Below, piece by piece: positions 12,275 to 25,600 of a stretch of 64,000 bases of DNA (positions are counted from its first letter, which is position 1; each line of letters starts with the position of its first letter). Location of the stretch: positions 2,232,001-2,296,000 of the forward strand of contig BJKQ01000002.1 in the NCBI GenBank assembly GCA_006538405.1, written 5' to 3'. The notes under the pieces were generated by a model. The model was not told the origin of the DNA. It did not search any database and saw only the letters and a program-made list of their open reading frames with translations. This DNA comes from Hansfordia pulvinata (lineage: Eukaryota; Ascomycota; Sordariomycetes; Xylariales). Made by a program: the position numbers and the translations under genes.

Positions 12275-12288
12275 TACGAGTACTCGTA
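12275..12288. repeat. Perfect 14-bp palindrome TACGAGTACTCGTA
   Basis: This member of the dispersed palindrome family sits next to a GGTACC-type palindrome (GGTACCTACGAG), which illustrates how the two families adjoin. Confidence 0.9.
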
Positions 12289-13828
12289 CGTCGGCATCTA
12301 TCTGGATAATGGTAGAGGACGCTCCTCGGGCGCCCGACCTCCACGAGTACAGCCAGTCAGTCAACGAGCCGGCCAGTCAGCCAGCCAGCTAGCTAGGCCG
12401 ACGACGGAGCCTCTTCCGCCTGACCCGCGGTGGAGATCACAGGTTTTGGGCCCGGGTTCAAACAGTACGAGTGCCTATTCTACTCGTGTTCGTGCAATCC
12501 ATAGCTGGAGGGCATTCGGGGCTGGGTGCGTGCTGTAGCCCGCTCGTCCGGGCTCTCATCAGCTCGAGCTCGCGAGCGGGCACGGAGTACCTCTCGCACC
12601 ACAGCTGCAACGAGAGCTGCCACAGGTATGGACAGCAACGCGGGCGACGAAACCAGCGTCGGCATCGATCATCTCGCCAGGACCGCCACACCAGTTCTCG
12701 TCTGCGATTCATACTCGTGGCTGGCTTCTGTGGATCTTATCAACTACCATCGCCATCGTACTCGTACGGTTAACAGGGACACAAGCAGGTAGGTACAGGT
12801 AGATAGTTATCATGTCGACATGCATGGGTCATGAGATGGGGCTGTCAACCTCTTCCGTCTGCGCAGCAATCGAGAAAAAAGGGTCGAGGAAGAAGAGGCC
12901 AGCCGGCATGCTCCTATCGACTCGACCAGGAGCTTACTTACATGTACGAGTATGCACTTATCGTCACCTTGTATGAGTATATTCAACTGGGCACCTGGGC
13001 TACGGTGGTCCAGCCAAGGTATACCCGTAGATGGTTGTAGCCAGGAGGCCTACGAGTGCCGCACGAGGGCGGCGCACCACTCCTCGGGCGGCGGGGAAGT
13101 GGGAGCCAGGGGGTCCGTCGAGGCGAGGAGGCAGGGCCCGGGGCACGGGGGTAGGGGGGTCCGGGGAGCACACGACTATCTGTGTAGACAGTCCGTGAGA
13201 GCAGGCAGATCTGTTCCTCGTTCAGGCCCGTCCGCCTGCTGATCCAGACTCGGAATTCACCTGCTGCACGGCACGAGTGAGAGTGGAGAGGGCGAGTGCT
13301 GATCGGTCTGCTTGCTTCTTTTCCCGGCAGACACAGACCGGTGGCTCCCGTGCCAGTACTCGTAGCCCTTCACCAGTCTATCGGTGTCTGTCTGTCTGTC
13401 TGTCTGTGAGGCCTGCACGGAGTACTCACTCGTATCCTGTCCGGGCGGCCATCGCTGACGAGCCGGACATTTGGAGGCGGGAAGGAAACAAACCCCGCCG
13501 GGCGCATACGTAACTGTGCGCCCGGAGCACATCGTGATGCCTGCCGCATGCCTGTCCTGCCCTGGTTTCCTGGCTGGCTGCTCGCTTGCATGCATGGATC
13601 TGCGCATGACGCGAGGCTGTGTTGCGTGGTGCGTTTATGTGCGTACCACGAGTACATGTATAGTCGTGCTGCGTTATGGCTTGACGAATAGATCTTATTA
13701 CGGTTCTAATTATACCTCTGGGTTGGGGAGATGCAATGTAATACTGATGAGTGCAACAATCAGAGACTGAATCGGTGTTACTATGTACGGGTTGCAACGC
13801 AGGCACCGTGCGTGGTGATGAATATGCG

Positions 13829-13860
13829 CGCAGGCTGGACCGCAGGCTGGACCGCAGGCT
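13829..13860. repeat. 12-bp tandem repeat, 2.7 copies
   Basis: The unit cgcaggctggac is repeated head to tail, with the last copy partial. No gene overlaps it. Confidence 0.8.
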
Positions 13861-16800
13861 CGTAGCTTGCCTTGATACTCTATCGCGGGCAAGCCATGCC
13901 GTCGTCAGCATCAGCTGGGCCGGTCGGAGGCTGGCTGGATAACCATCTGTACGAGTAAGGTACGCCGGAGGGCCGGGCGGTGGCTCTCGGAAGGCTGCGG
14001 AGGCACCGGAGGCCCCCGGGGCAAATCAGCGAGTTGGGCTAGCGGGAGGGGCCAACATGGATGTACGCTCCTTGACGTTTCCCAGGTACATTCATGAATG
14101 TGAGATACTCGTACCCATCGATGCAGGGGGGCCGTGAGGCAGGCGCGAGGAGGTGGTGCGATTCCAGGTTCCTCCAATCCAGCTGGAGATGATGCTACTG
14201 GTACGACCAGGAGTACGCGCTACAAATACTCGTACCTTCAGGCATCTACTACTAATGGGTCGATACAGGTCTGGACTCCCGTCCTCCCCGAGTTGCGCTC
14301 TGCATACTCGCACGAGTAACTCTCTCACGTCTGCGAATCTCATGAATCGGTCTCCTTTGCTATGTACGATAGAGATCCATGCAGGATACGAGTACGGGTA
14401 AGTCCTTTGGAGATGTGTACTCAAACTCATGAAGCCCCAGCCGCCTGCAGCGCGGGAGAGGGGAGAAGAAGAAGAAGCAAAACAGAAAAATCCCAAAGAG
14501 CGCTGCGAACGAACCCGCCTCCGCCGCCCTCCTGACCAGCTGAGGCTTGCCGGCTCCATGCTCCATTACGAGTAGCAGCGGCATGGTCTAGAACTACCAG
14601 CTCGTCGATGCACGGCTGCGGCTACCCTTTCCCCATCGTGGGTAAGCCCGCCCGCCGTCCCTTTCTGGCCAACACCAACCACCCCGAACGGCACCTCTCT
14701 CTCACTCACACACTCACACTCACACGAGTGCTCGTAGGGGTATCACGAACATTTAAGGTGAGAGTCCTCTTTTCCAAATCTGCCGCGCTATGCGTCTCGT
14801 ACCTAGTAGGTAGCGTGTTCCCGTCCGCAACTTGGCTGATAGTCTGATCTGATAGCACCACTGTGTGTCTCGATAGCTGCGCCAGCCGGCCACCCGGCCC
14901 AGCCCACGCTTTTCGTTCGGCTTTCTTGGGTCCCGCTAACTCTTGATTCCATCTGGGCCGGCGTGATCCTCGGCATGCGCCTATGCAAAAGCATAGCACC
15001 AATGAACCGCTCTATTCGCCCTGGTTGGCTGCCGTTCGACCCCGGCCCGAAGACTTAGGTACGCAAATTTGCCATGTATGTACGAATGTGCACCACTAGT
15101 ATTCTCTGTTCCTGCCATTCTCTTGTTCTCCATCCCTTGTCCAACCCAGAGTCCCCCCCCTCTTCGGGCTCTGCCCCTTGCAGCGTACATGAAGTGGTCC
15201 GATGTGTTCCTGCATCAAGGCTGTCAAGTCTCCATTCGGACGCATCCGCACGGGGTAGCGCATCTTCTCCCGGAGCTCTGCAGTTTATCAAAAGTTGACC
15301 GATTTCCCTCGGTTACAGGATGTTGTAGGTATATACTTGGGGTACTTGGCAGCACACCAGGACGGGTTGCGGTATTCCATGTTGTGGACGACGGGAGCCG
15401 CTGTGTTGGAGCTGGAATGCCTCGAACCGCCACGTTCATCATTCGGGTGCCAGGGCTGCGAATGCCTCGAGTCAAGAACCTTAGGTACGGTAGGTACGTT
15501 ATTAGTCCGTCGAGGTCATTCCGTCAGATTTTGAACGGCGGCTCCCGTCTCCAAATGCCGGCTGTTTGTTACATTCGCCGCCCGGGCTTCCGCATCCGCC
15601 CACCGCCATGGACATGTACAAGTATCTACTTGTAGTTGTCGTACCCGTGCCTTCTTCAGTCCATAGGTAGGTATGGACCTAGGTCGATTCTCCTTTTTCC
15701 TCCTCCTGCCTCTTTCTGGTTTGCCCCCGGAAAGCCATCACGCTCATAAGCAAGGATCAGCTCCAGGGAACGTGGCGGGCGAGGGGTGGCACTGGGAATC
15801 GGCCGCCGGTTGCAGCTGCGACCTGTGGGACATGAAAGGGGCCCGCCCGCCTGTCTGGGCTGTGCATGGATCACCGCCGCGACGCGCCCGCAATCTCGCC
15901 CATGTTTCTGCTACAGGCCCCTTAGGAGCGCAGCTGTCGCAAACTCATTGAGCTGCACACTCGCCCATGCGGCGTCTGTCTGTACCTGGATTACACGCGC
16001 GCCCGATGTACTCGTAGCAGACTCGAATCCCGCAGGCCGATCCCTGCGCCGCTTCGACTCCAATCTGAACGGGCCAATGCCAATCAATGCCACCGCCCGG
16101 AGCAGCAGATTTTCGGGCCTGGCAGATCTTCGCTCCAGGGCCCAAGAACCTTGTGGATGGCAACAAGTCAGGCCATCCTGGGTGCGCCGGCGCCGCCCAA
16201 TACCGACCACTACATTATTCAGGAGGGTAAAATCACCGCCTACCTAGTGAGATTTAGCAGAAAGTCTATTCTCGTCAGCGAGCCGCTGATGGGCTGCTTT
16301 GCCGGCTGCCTCGGCCCAAAGAATCGGGGGGCGTACTCCGTCCGCTCACACCTGAAGCTGACGAATTTGCAGGCCGGAATCCCTCTCCCCACACACACAA
16401 ATACAGTTTTTCTCTCTGTCTCTCTCTCTCTTCCTAGGCAGGGATGGCTTCGGGATGGATATGGGGATTTCGGGATCTGAGGCTTAAAATTGCAGGGTTC
16501 CTGGCGCGCATGGGAAGACGGGGATTTCCTGTGTGCTACTCGTACGACGAAGCAATCAAGGTCTAGCCGCGCCGGAGGATGAATGGGCTGCCCGATGGCG
16601 GAGATCTAGCGATCGGCACCATGGCCGCCCCGCCCTGTTCGTCCTCTCACTGGGGAAAGGGGGCGGCGGCCTCGAGACTGGTGGGCGTGCTGGGATGGCG
16701 GTGTTCGGCGCAACTGCTCTCGGTCGCCCACGTGTGCGAGTACGAGTACTCGTGTGGAACACAGGGCCGGCTGGGCGGTCACCATTCGTCGTCCCATGCC

Positions 16801-17629
16801 ATGAGCCTTTGTTTATTTGCCTTTGCACGGCCTCGGGAGTAGGCGCTTTCTTGTCCGTCCCTCGACCATGCTGTGACCCAGGACTGCCCTCTCGTCGCCG
16901 TTGAAACGGCGGCAGTGCGGACAGGCGGCTGTTGGTCAGGAGTCGGGTTCAGCAAGTGGCCTCAGGCTTGTTATCAGTGCGCCGCAGGCCCACGAGCTCG
17001 TACGAGTACTCTGGGTCGCCGGTCTGGACCGGGTGAGGCTTGTGGGATCAAATCTGTGGCGCTGGGGCATCTACCTAGGGCCGTAATCAATGCACTCTCG
17101 TCATCCTGCTCAATCTGGCGCTGCTGCTCGTCGCAGGAGCACACGTTCGCGGCCTGGTTGGTGAGAGGGCTGACGACGAAGATAGAGGTCGATCCCATTG
17201 CGGCTGTCGACTTTGATAGCACCAAAAAATAAATAAAAAAGGATCAAGCAACCCGTAAAACAGTACTCGCCTCTCATCAGATCCGGCAAGAGAACGGAAC
17301 AGTACTCACTCGTATACCTATCGCTCGACATGACCAGACGGGATGGGTGGATGGATGAGAGCTGCCGCATCCGGCCATGGCAGTTTCCAGGCCGTGAAAC
17401 ATTCGCAATTTAACCAATGTCCTACGATCGTCGCCTGCCCTTTCCCCCGCAGCTGGAAGGAGCACGGGAGCCGTGCCGCACGAACCCTGCGCGCTTGCCT
17501 CGATGCCCTGCAGTGCCTGCTTGCTTCAAGCTTGCTTCAACCCAGCTCTTGCCTGCTTGCATGTACTAGTACTGGGTATGTCGTGTGTACCTAATGTATA
17601 CATGCACCCAATGCACCCTCATCAAACTG

Positions 17630-17718
17630 ATCATCATCATCATCATCATCATCATCATTATCATCATCATTATCATCATCATTATCATTATCATTATCAT
17701 TATCATTATCATTATCAT
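17630..17718. repeat. Trinucleotide/hexanucleotide microsatellite (ATC/ATT)
   Basis: A pure ATC run grades into mixed ATC/ATT units over about 90 bases. It opens a frame of poly-His or poly-Ile, which I regard as an artefact of the repeat and not as a gene. Confidence 0.9.
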
Positions 17719-19955
17719 GATCCCCTCGCAGATGGATCAGGTCTTACGAGGGCGTCCAGCATCGCCACCCATCTTTGCAGGACCAGACTTGTGCTTGCAG
17801 GTCCAATCTCGTCGTCAGTGTCCCGCTGCGCTTCTCGCAACTGTACGGATGCTGCATGTCTCACTCTACCAGCCGGGACGGGAACGCCAGGTCATTTCCC
17901 ACAGACACTCCAGTCGCGGCCGTTCTCATCGCACTCGGACGCGCTGCAAAGGGGTCTCTTAGGGCAGGGCAAGGCGGCAAGACCGTGACAAATGCCGGGC
18001 AATTTCTACCGAGTGCTGCTGCGTCTCTTTTGAGTGGGCACGCATTCGTGGATACCTTACCACTGCTTATCCGTACAGGCATCTACTTTACCTACTTACG
18101 AGTAGTATATACTTACCTAAGTGTCGACCTCCAGCTGATCCCGAGGCAGCGGGCGGGCCTACGGATTTAGGTGCCTTCATTCTAATCAGAAGCTCCCATG
18201 TCCATATGAGTACTCGTTCGAAGTGAGTGCATTGAAGTGCACAGCCAAAACTCACATCCGGGCCCTGGCAATGCGGGCAGGGATTTGACCGGCCTTACAA
18301 GGGTGCTCCCTGTCCCAGACACGCACAAGGAGGTTTGACCCCACGCAAGCATGCAATTCTGACAGGGTCGTTGGGATTCGAGCTAAAACGGCCCCTCAAA
18401 CACGCCCGGCCACTTCGGACGAAGAAAAGTGTGGACGACAGCGACGAAAAGAGGAAGACACTGCAGGAAAAAAAAAAAAAAGAGAAAAAAAAGGGGAGGA
18501 TGAAAATAAACCGAGATTGCGACAGATCCGACAGTTGCCGTTCGGCCTGCCTGGCCCGGCGCGCCTGGGTCTTTGATATCTGCCAGTCCATCTCGGGAGA
18601 CTACAAGTACCCAGGCGAAAGATGGGCAGATACTACTCGTAGTCCAAACACATCTACTCCGTAGGGGTGTTCTTTTAGATCTGTCCAAGTCATCAGGTGC
18701 TCAGGTTACTCTCACATACTCGTACATCAATAATTCGTAGAAGCCTGCGAAGAAACACCCGCCGTGTTGTGCGCACAGACGACCTGGCTCGCCCACCCGC
18801 TGTCATCAAGAATCGAGACCAAGTTCGGGCCAGCATTGCAATGACCTCATTTTCGCACCACCACGAAGCCTTGGCTCTGGAGCCGACATTGGCATTGATC
18901 ACATGGATGGGCACCCGAGCACGCGCGCAAGGCTGTCACCGGTCGTTACTAGAAGGGTCCTCGTGCTCGTGCTGATACCTAAGGAACTTGGGTGATCAGG
19001 TACGAGTATTGTATCTAAACTCTACGGAAGGAGCACCGTGACACCCACCACCCTTGGGTACCTACCTTAGGAAATGAGGAAAAGAAAAACAACAAACACA
19101 CTGCGGACATCGCGAGCAAGGAAAATACCAGACTGGCGTGGACTGGCACGAGTACTCCAGGTCGTTAGGTACCTACCTACCTCACATGTACGAGAGGTAG
19201 GTACTCGTACTGGCATGCGTGCGTACAACGACGGGACCCGCGCCGTTGCGTTCCAGCTGGGGCTCTAGTAGGTTGTCTCTTGTTCTGAGATTGCACCACA
19301 CGTCATGGAAGTGACTCCCCAGTTCAACCCTCCCAGTCGTCTGGTTAGTCCCACACATCACGAGGCCGGGTTTTTCTTCTTCTTCAGGTACTTTCTTTTT
19401 CTTTTTCTCGCCATCTACGGAGTACTCGTACCTGGCACGTCCTGGTAGTCCCGGCCCCCGCTGGTCTGCCGCTGCGTGGACGATCGCCTCATCAGCCCTG
19501 ACATTGTCAACAACAACATCGTCATCACCATCATCGTTGCCATCGCCCATCGCCATCGCGCCTTGATCGTGCAGTGATGAGGTCGGGCAGCAATCACCAC
19601 GACCAGGGTTGCACCTACGAATGCCCCCACTCCCTCGTCAGCCTCATTACCCACCTCCCTCCCGCCTGTGCCTCTATTCGCACGAGGCGAACCCCCTTCG
19701 GCACGTCCCGCACCTCTCTCGGCCTGTCTGAGGTACCCGTACCTTGTGGCCGCTCTACGAGTATCCCCGGCCGCCGATCCAAGTGGCTTCGCTCGTCACG
19801 CGCCGCTGCCGCTGCCGATTTCTCTGCCCTGTGTCCATATTCGCACCCCGTGTCTGGTCCGTCCGTACTCGCAGTACCGCCGGCTATGAGTGCTTCGGCC
19901 ACGAGGTTCGCGGGAGAGGCGAGGCGCGGTTTCATACCATCTCCCGTGACCCATC

Positions 19956-19956
<1 letters not shown>

Positions 19957-19987
<31 letters not shown>
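19957..19987. repeat. Poly-C run (31 bases)
   Basis: An uninterrupted C homopolymer in non-coding DNA. Its true length is uncertain because such runs are hard to sequence. Confidence 0.9.
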
Positions 19988-19989
<2 letters not shown>

Positions 19990-22183
19990 AAGCGCCCACG
20001 CGTCATCAACACCACGTTCGCGCCCAGGCTTCCCATCTTGTTGATCTGTCGCCCCCCATGTCGATTCTCTGTTCTTTCCTGCAGCCCTGTGCCACTCGTT
20101 CGTAGCACCCCATGGCTTGTATCCCATGGTAATAACCCGCGTGCCCAGGCTGAAGTGAAGCCCCCCTCCGAGGCCCCGCAGATCACCATCGCGATGTTTG
20201 TACATGGATGATGCTCCGCCGTCGGGCGAGGCCCGGACTTTGCGTGCCGGCGCCAGTCCCGCCATCCGAGCGCTCCCTCTCCGTGCCAAGCCCGGCGTGA
20301 TCTCCGCCATGCCCCCGTACGAGTGCAAGCCCGCGACAAGTAGGCACGTAGGAAGGTATCACGTGGAGAGTTGAAGCTTTTGGTGCTGACACACAGCTCG
20401 AGGGATCTTCGCCTCGTAGAGCCGCGCGCCGTTGAATGCTCAAGCCCACGAAAAGCGAAACAGATTGGCGGCTACGAAGTGAAGGGAAGGAAGGCGCGCG
20501 CGGGGGAGGGGGGAGGGGGGGTTACCCGCACGACCGGACCCCTGAATTCTCTCTTCTCCCTCCCCCTTTGAGCACTCCGCCGCGGATCGCGAGACCCTCA
20601 AGTGTTTCATCACCCGCGTCCACCACCCGCCGCAGACCATCCCTCGCCGTCGCACCTCAAAAAAACGAAGCACTCCCCCCTCCCCTTGCTTACCTCATGC
20701 TCCACTTCGGTATGGATGGCTCCCGCCCACTACCCCCGCCCGTAGCTCGCGACCGATCCCGGCCTCTGGGAGAGCGGCTGCGGGCTTCTCGGCGGGCGGG
20801 CGGGCGGGCCCCGCCGCGCCGTGGAGCCTCCGGCACGAAGACGGATAAATACAAACAGATCAACATACGCCTGCAACGAGAGGAGCGCAATGCCTGTGTA
20901 AACAGATGCGCCAGCCAGGGTCAGTGGGCAGCCCAAGGGAAGGGTCGCTGATCAGTGCCAGTGTTCCATCGGTGTAGTTGATCAGGGACCTAGAAAGGGA
21001 GCCCAGAAGGGGGGGGGGGGGCACCAAGAGACGAGACATCGTGTTGTTATTCTGCCGACCCTTCCCCGCGTCCTCCCTGTCACCCCCGTGCCCTCGCTGA
21101 TGCTGCTCGGCATTGCTTGAAGGGGTGGCAACGGGTCGTCGAGGCGATTATGCCCTGATGCTCATCATGGCTGCCTTTCCCACTGGCCACCTAGATATAT
21201 GCACCCGGTTGCATGATGTCCCGACCCCGTGCCCCTCGGTTTGCATCATAACGTACGTCTCCCCTCGGCAAAAGAGTGTGTGGACACGCGAGCGGAGGGC
21301 CAGTTCCCCTGTTGCTCTTCGTCCACAGGCCGAGGGAGGGAGTTTGGAGGTTGTGACGAATCAGGGTTTGGTCCAGACAGCCCTGCGTGGGCCGGCGACG
21401 TGATGCAATGTCAGCAGGCCGCTGCCCAAGACACCCGTCAGCCCAGCACTTCTTTTTTTTTTCAAGCGATGCGGTGCGTTGCTCATCCTTTGGGCTCGCA
21501 CCCAAGTGATGTGGTCGCTGCCCCTTTCGTTACAGGGGCAAGATGATTCCTGGCGCAGGTGTGTCGGCCATTGTCGACCAGCAGCCATCGCCTGCCCGAG
21601 AGGACGAAGTGAATGCTTCCAGTGATACAGCACCGAGAACACGCCGAGACACACCTCGCGCCCAATTGGTTCGCCACACGCAAGCTGGAAGAGCCCCGGG
21701 ATTGCGACCGTAACCTTTGGATAGGAGCAGTGCACGATTGCCACGCCGGCAGGATCACCAACTGCGCAATATCTAGCGTCTCGATCAGCACATTCATACG
21801 CGCAACTCCCGAGTCATCAAAATCACGCCTCTTGTCAATACTAGTCAGGTTCGATGTTATTCGTCCAAGGAGTTGACATGAACGCTTCAGAATTGGAATG
21901 ACCCAGACTCGAAAATACACCGGATAAACGCCGCCCGTGCCCCTGTTGCCAGATCAATCTTCTATTTCGCACGATTGCTGTGTCCGTGTGGCCCCTAATA
22001 TCAGTCAACCGGCCGATCCGCCGGCGATTCAGCCAGCACGGTAAGACCGGAAAGACCTAGCATCGCGCATTCACTCGAAAAGGTATGCGCTCGAGACAGC
22101 GTCTCCGGCTCATAACCATTATATTCCCCGTTCCCCGGCCCGCCGAACCCTGCGCGGCGCTCTCAAGGAGGTATGGCTCTCCG

Positions 22184-23678
22184 TCAAAAAGACTCGGAGG
22201 CCTGTGTTGCGAACGGGCTGGCACCGCCGGGGTATGCACCGCCAGCCATGACATACTGCTCCCACGGAGCGCATGAGATTGTGTTGCGCGAGGTGCGGAC
22301 CCAGGACGGGCATGGAACTTCCCGCCACTGCTCGTCCGTCAGAGGGTAGAAGTTGTACGACTCGTGGGTCGGCAGGTCAGCGTGCTCGCACTCGAAAATG
22401 CCCTCCAGATGGAGCCTCTCTAGACGCGGCAGCCTGGATCGCAGGTCCTTGAAGAGCGACCGGAATGTGCCCTCGTACAGATGTATGCCGCCCAGCGATG
22501 CGTCGCGCGGGCTGGCCAGGCCTCGCCCTCCCAGGCGCAGTCGGACCAAAGTGGCGCCATGTCGAGCCAAGAAGTCCTTGAGGTCCTCCTCCTCGCAGCT
22601 CAGGCCTTCGAGAATCAGGTCTCTCAGGCTGGTAAAGGTGAAGCCGTCGAGGAGGTCGCGAAACGACAGTGCAAACTTCGAGTTGCCGCGAGGGTAAGGG
22701 TGAAAGGCGATCTTGAGCTGTTGCAGCTGACCTGCGAGGCGCAGTAGGCCACCGAGACCGGTGACTGCACGAATCATGGAGGCGGGCCCGCGAAGCCCTG
22801 ACGGATCCAGCGTCAGGTGCATCGTGGAGAGGCTATCGAAGGACTGGGCATGGGTAAACCAGTGTCGCCGGTGCTCCGGCAAGCGGAATACCTCGAGGGG
22901 CAGACGGTCAATCTTGAAGGAAGAAAGGGGAACACCGTGGAGCGCCGAGATGATGGCATCAAGGTCCTTATATACCTCGTGCTTCTCCCCCAGCTTCCGG
23001 CTATTAGGGACCCGAAAGACGTCCCGCAAGACCTGGTTGTCTACCGGGCACTGAGTGAAGGTAACCTCCAACTCATCGAGGTTGGGTAGATTGGAGCAGG
23101 CCTCGCGTAAGTCGTCGGCTCGAAGGTGCAGGGGTCCCACCGTCTTCCGATCGCGGTCCATCATTTCGTACTTGTTCCATGCGTCGGTCAATATCTCCTC
23201 GCGCATTTCGGGCTCCAAGGTAAAGTGCTGGTACCTGTCATGCTATCAGTCACTGAACAGGGGCGTATGATGATTGGCGAGACGCTCGGCCGTGCAATAC
23301 ATCCAACTAGGATGCGTGTGATATGAGGACAACCCAGCCGCCCGGGGGAGGGCGGCGATCACCAGAGGCCGAGCCGGTGGAAATCGTCAGTAAAGTAAGA
23401 TGAATGACTTACCATGAGTTTCTCCTTGCGTCCCAGTAGGATAGCTCTCCCATGTAGATGCAGCACGACTTGATGGCCGGCCTCAGTCGCTGGTGAAGGG
23501 CGATGGAGTGCAGTCGATCAATGTCGTTTCTCCAGCTTAGGGCCCTAAACCCGGGCGCCAGCATATAGTCGTAGCCAACATCAGCCAGCGCGCGTGTCAC
23601 CTCACGCAGGCTCCGGACGGTGGCCTCATCGCAGTATTCGCAAACGAGCCTGAGCAGCTCGACTGGCAGCTTGTCCAT
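22184..23678 (-). CDS. F-box-like protein with leucine-rich-repeat-like C-terminus
   Basis: This is a probable substrate adaptor of an SCF ubiquitin ligase; the substrate is unknown. I read complement(join(22184..23234, 23413..23678)), 438 residues. The start gives MDKLPVELLRLVCEYCDEATVRSLREV, a typical short fungal F-box at the extreme N-terminus. The intron uses a GTAAGT donor and GACAG acceptor and splits a Trp codon (NS-W-YQHF). The rest has scattered leucine-rich segments such as LPNLDELEVTF, FTSLRDLILEGL, LVRLRLGGRGL and LPRLERLHLEGIFEC, consistent with irregular LRRs. I cannot name a specific ortholog. It is a different family from the F-box gene 4 kb downstream. Confidence 0.8.
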
Positions 23679-25285
23679 GAGTGCTCTCGATGACGAGGGC
23701 AAGAATGGCAAGTTGGGAGATGAACTGGGAAAGAAGCCGAAGGCGGGGAGCAGCAGGTTCTTGACGAAAAAGCGCAAAACGTGAGCTGAGGTGATGCAAG
23801 AGTCGTATGTATGTAAGGTAAGCAAGCAAGGTGAGCCTGAGCTCCGCCAGTCTAAAGCGCAACGGGACCTTGAGCGAGTGGGAAAGGAAGGAAAAAGCAA
23901 CGACTCCAAGCTCAAGCGAAACTCCAGCGAAAATGCACAATGGTGATCTTTTTTTTATTTTGGCCTGTTCACACTGCGGAGAGACGTGAGCCGCGAAGTG
24001 GGAAGATCGACTGCGTATAAATATGCTCGGGGGTGACAGCCGAACCAGACGGTGTGCGAGCAGGAATGACGGTCAACGAGCGGGACGCGACTCAAGTAGC
24101 TCCGGAGCGATGCGTCTTCGTAGAAGCAGCCTCGAGGCTAAATGGGATTTTCAGGCCGTCGAATTCCAGCGAGCAGCGGTGGGAGAGCCGGAAGCGGACT
24201 GCGAGAGGATGTTGTTCTTGCGTTCAAGCCTCTGCAGGGTCTTGTCTGGTTTCGCCCCCTGCCCACAGGCAAATAACGACCTGGCGTGCTCGTGTATGAA
24301 AAGCGGCGGCGGCGGCAGGCAGGCAGGTAGGCAGCTTTAGGCACGCAAGCGGCAAGCAGGCGAGCCCCAGAGCAGGCGGAATTGTGCTGAAGCGGTCGGC
24401 GCTGGTGCTGTGCTACTCTGCTAGCCTGTACGGGCGTGTGCTGCTTGCGTGGACGTACGGACGGCGCAGGGCTGGCTCTGACCTAACCCGGGGGGGGGGG
24501 GGGGCACATTTCTTTTCTGCAGCAGGGGACGCCTCTTTTCCTCTTTGAAATCAGGCCGGGGCGGGCGTGGACCAATCCGCGGCTCGGAGGGGGCCGAGGA
24601 GATCAGAAAGGCGGCGGGAGAGAGGAGCCAACGGTCTCGGCACTAAGTATCGGTGAAGGTAAGACAGGGCGCCGACGCACACGAGCGGTGCAGTTCCTCG
24701 CACCACGTCGCCAGCTCGCAGCTCGCCTTGGTAGCGGCTAGGGCCGATGCAGACAGTCGGGCTGGGTGCGCACGAGCAGCCCAGGCGCTCCGGACGCTGA
24801 CGCTGCAGGGGTGGGCGGAGGAGGACTGGCGGGCGTGGGAGCTGGGCGCTGAGAGCTGGGTCGGGTCGGGAGCCGGGGGCGAGTCGCTAATCTGGAGGCA
24901 GTCTCGTCTCTGGTCGGGTGTGTGGAGGGTCACCAGTCAAATCGACAACGCCAGGCTGTCTAACAAGTAGGCTGGACGGGACGGACGGACGGCCCAGAAA
25001 AGGGGGGAGGGGAGAGGCAGGTGTGCCAGGGCAGCAGATAGCAAGATGGTGCACCTGTATCTGGCACGAGAGATGATGGATCTGATCTGACTGGCACCCG
25101 TTCCACGCTCCGCTCGGCTCCCACTGCTCTCCAATGTGGCGGTAAAGAGCGGAGGCGGCGGCGTCAAATGACCGGTGCTGCGGTACGACGTGTCAGGCCC
25201 GGTCGTCCAGTTTGCGGTGAGCAGGAGCAGTCCAATCCAGTGGCACCGGGCGCGCCTGCCCCTGCTCCAGCGTTGGCCCCCTTTT

Positions 25286-25299
25286 CACGAGTACTCGTA
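25286..25299. repeat. Palindrome family member (13 of 14 bases)
   Basis: CACGAGTACTCGTA, one mismatch from the consensus palindrome. Confidence 0.8.
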
Positions 25300-25493
25300 C
25301 GCCCCAAGGTTGACGCCGTCCCTTCTGGTCCTTCAAATGGATGCAGGTGCGTCGGATACGTCCCGGGGTCCCGGCGCCGCTTCCCAAATTTCCGTCCACA
25401 ACTCACGGGCATGACGATGACGGGCTGGCACGCCTGGAGAGCGCCGCCCAGCTTTGACGGCTCAAGTCGGGTCCGGGGCCGCCCAGCCCTGGA

Positions 25494-25600
25494 TACATGT
25501 ACCTACATGTACCAACCACCTGGTACATAGGTTCCTATGTAGGTAGATCCATGGATGGCGGAATTACCTACATGAGGCACCTGCCTACATGTAGGTACAC
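25494..25600. repeat. Cluster of short palindromes (TACATGTA / CCTACATGTAGG)
   Basis: About 110 bases hold several overlapping self-complementary words, including TACATGTACCTACATGTA, GGTACATAGG facing CCTATGTAGG, and CCTACATGTAGG. The segment could fold into hairpins. No coding frame is present. Confidence 0.6.

Larger units (their letters stand above)
11324..22183. other. Gene-empty region of 10.9 kb
   Basis: I found no credible gene here on either strand. Frames are short, low in complexity and lack recognisable domains, and I saw no tRNA box pair. The region is dense in short palindromes of the TACGAGTACTCGTA and TAGGTACCTA families. It also holds a 12-bp tandem unit (cgcaggctggac, 13829-13860), a TGTC run near 13384-13407, an ATC/ATT run at 17630-17718, an A-rich run near 18468-18490, a 31-base C run at 19957-19987 and a 13-base G run near 21009-21021. 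Confidence 0.5.

Noticed and set aside
16010..16110. GGGATTCGAGTC, a tRNA B-box-like word on the minus strand
   Set aside because: No A box, anticodon arm or acceptor pairing at the right spacing. Similar isolated words at 18371 and 43759 fail the same test.
17473..17988. Frame with long poly-His or poly-Ile
   Set aside because: Translation of the ATC/ATT microsatellite; the flanks are not protein-like.
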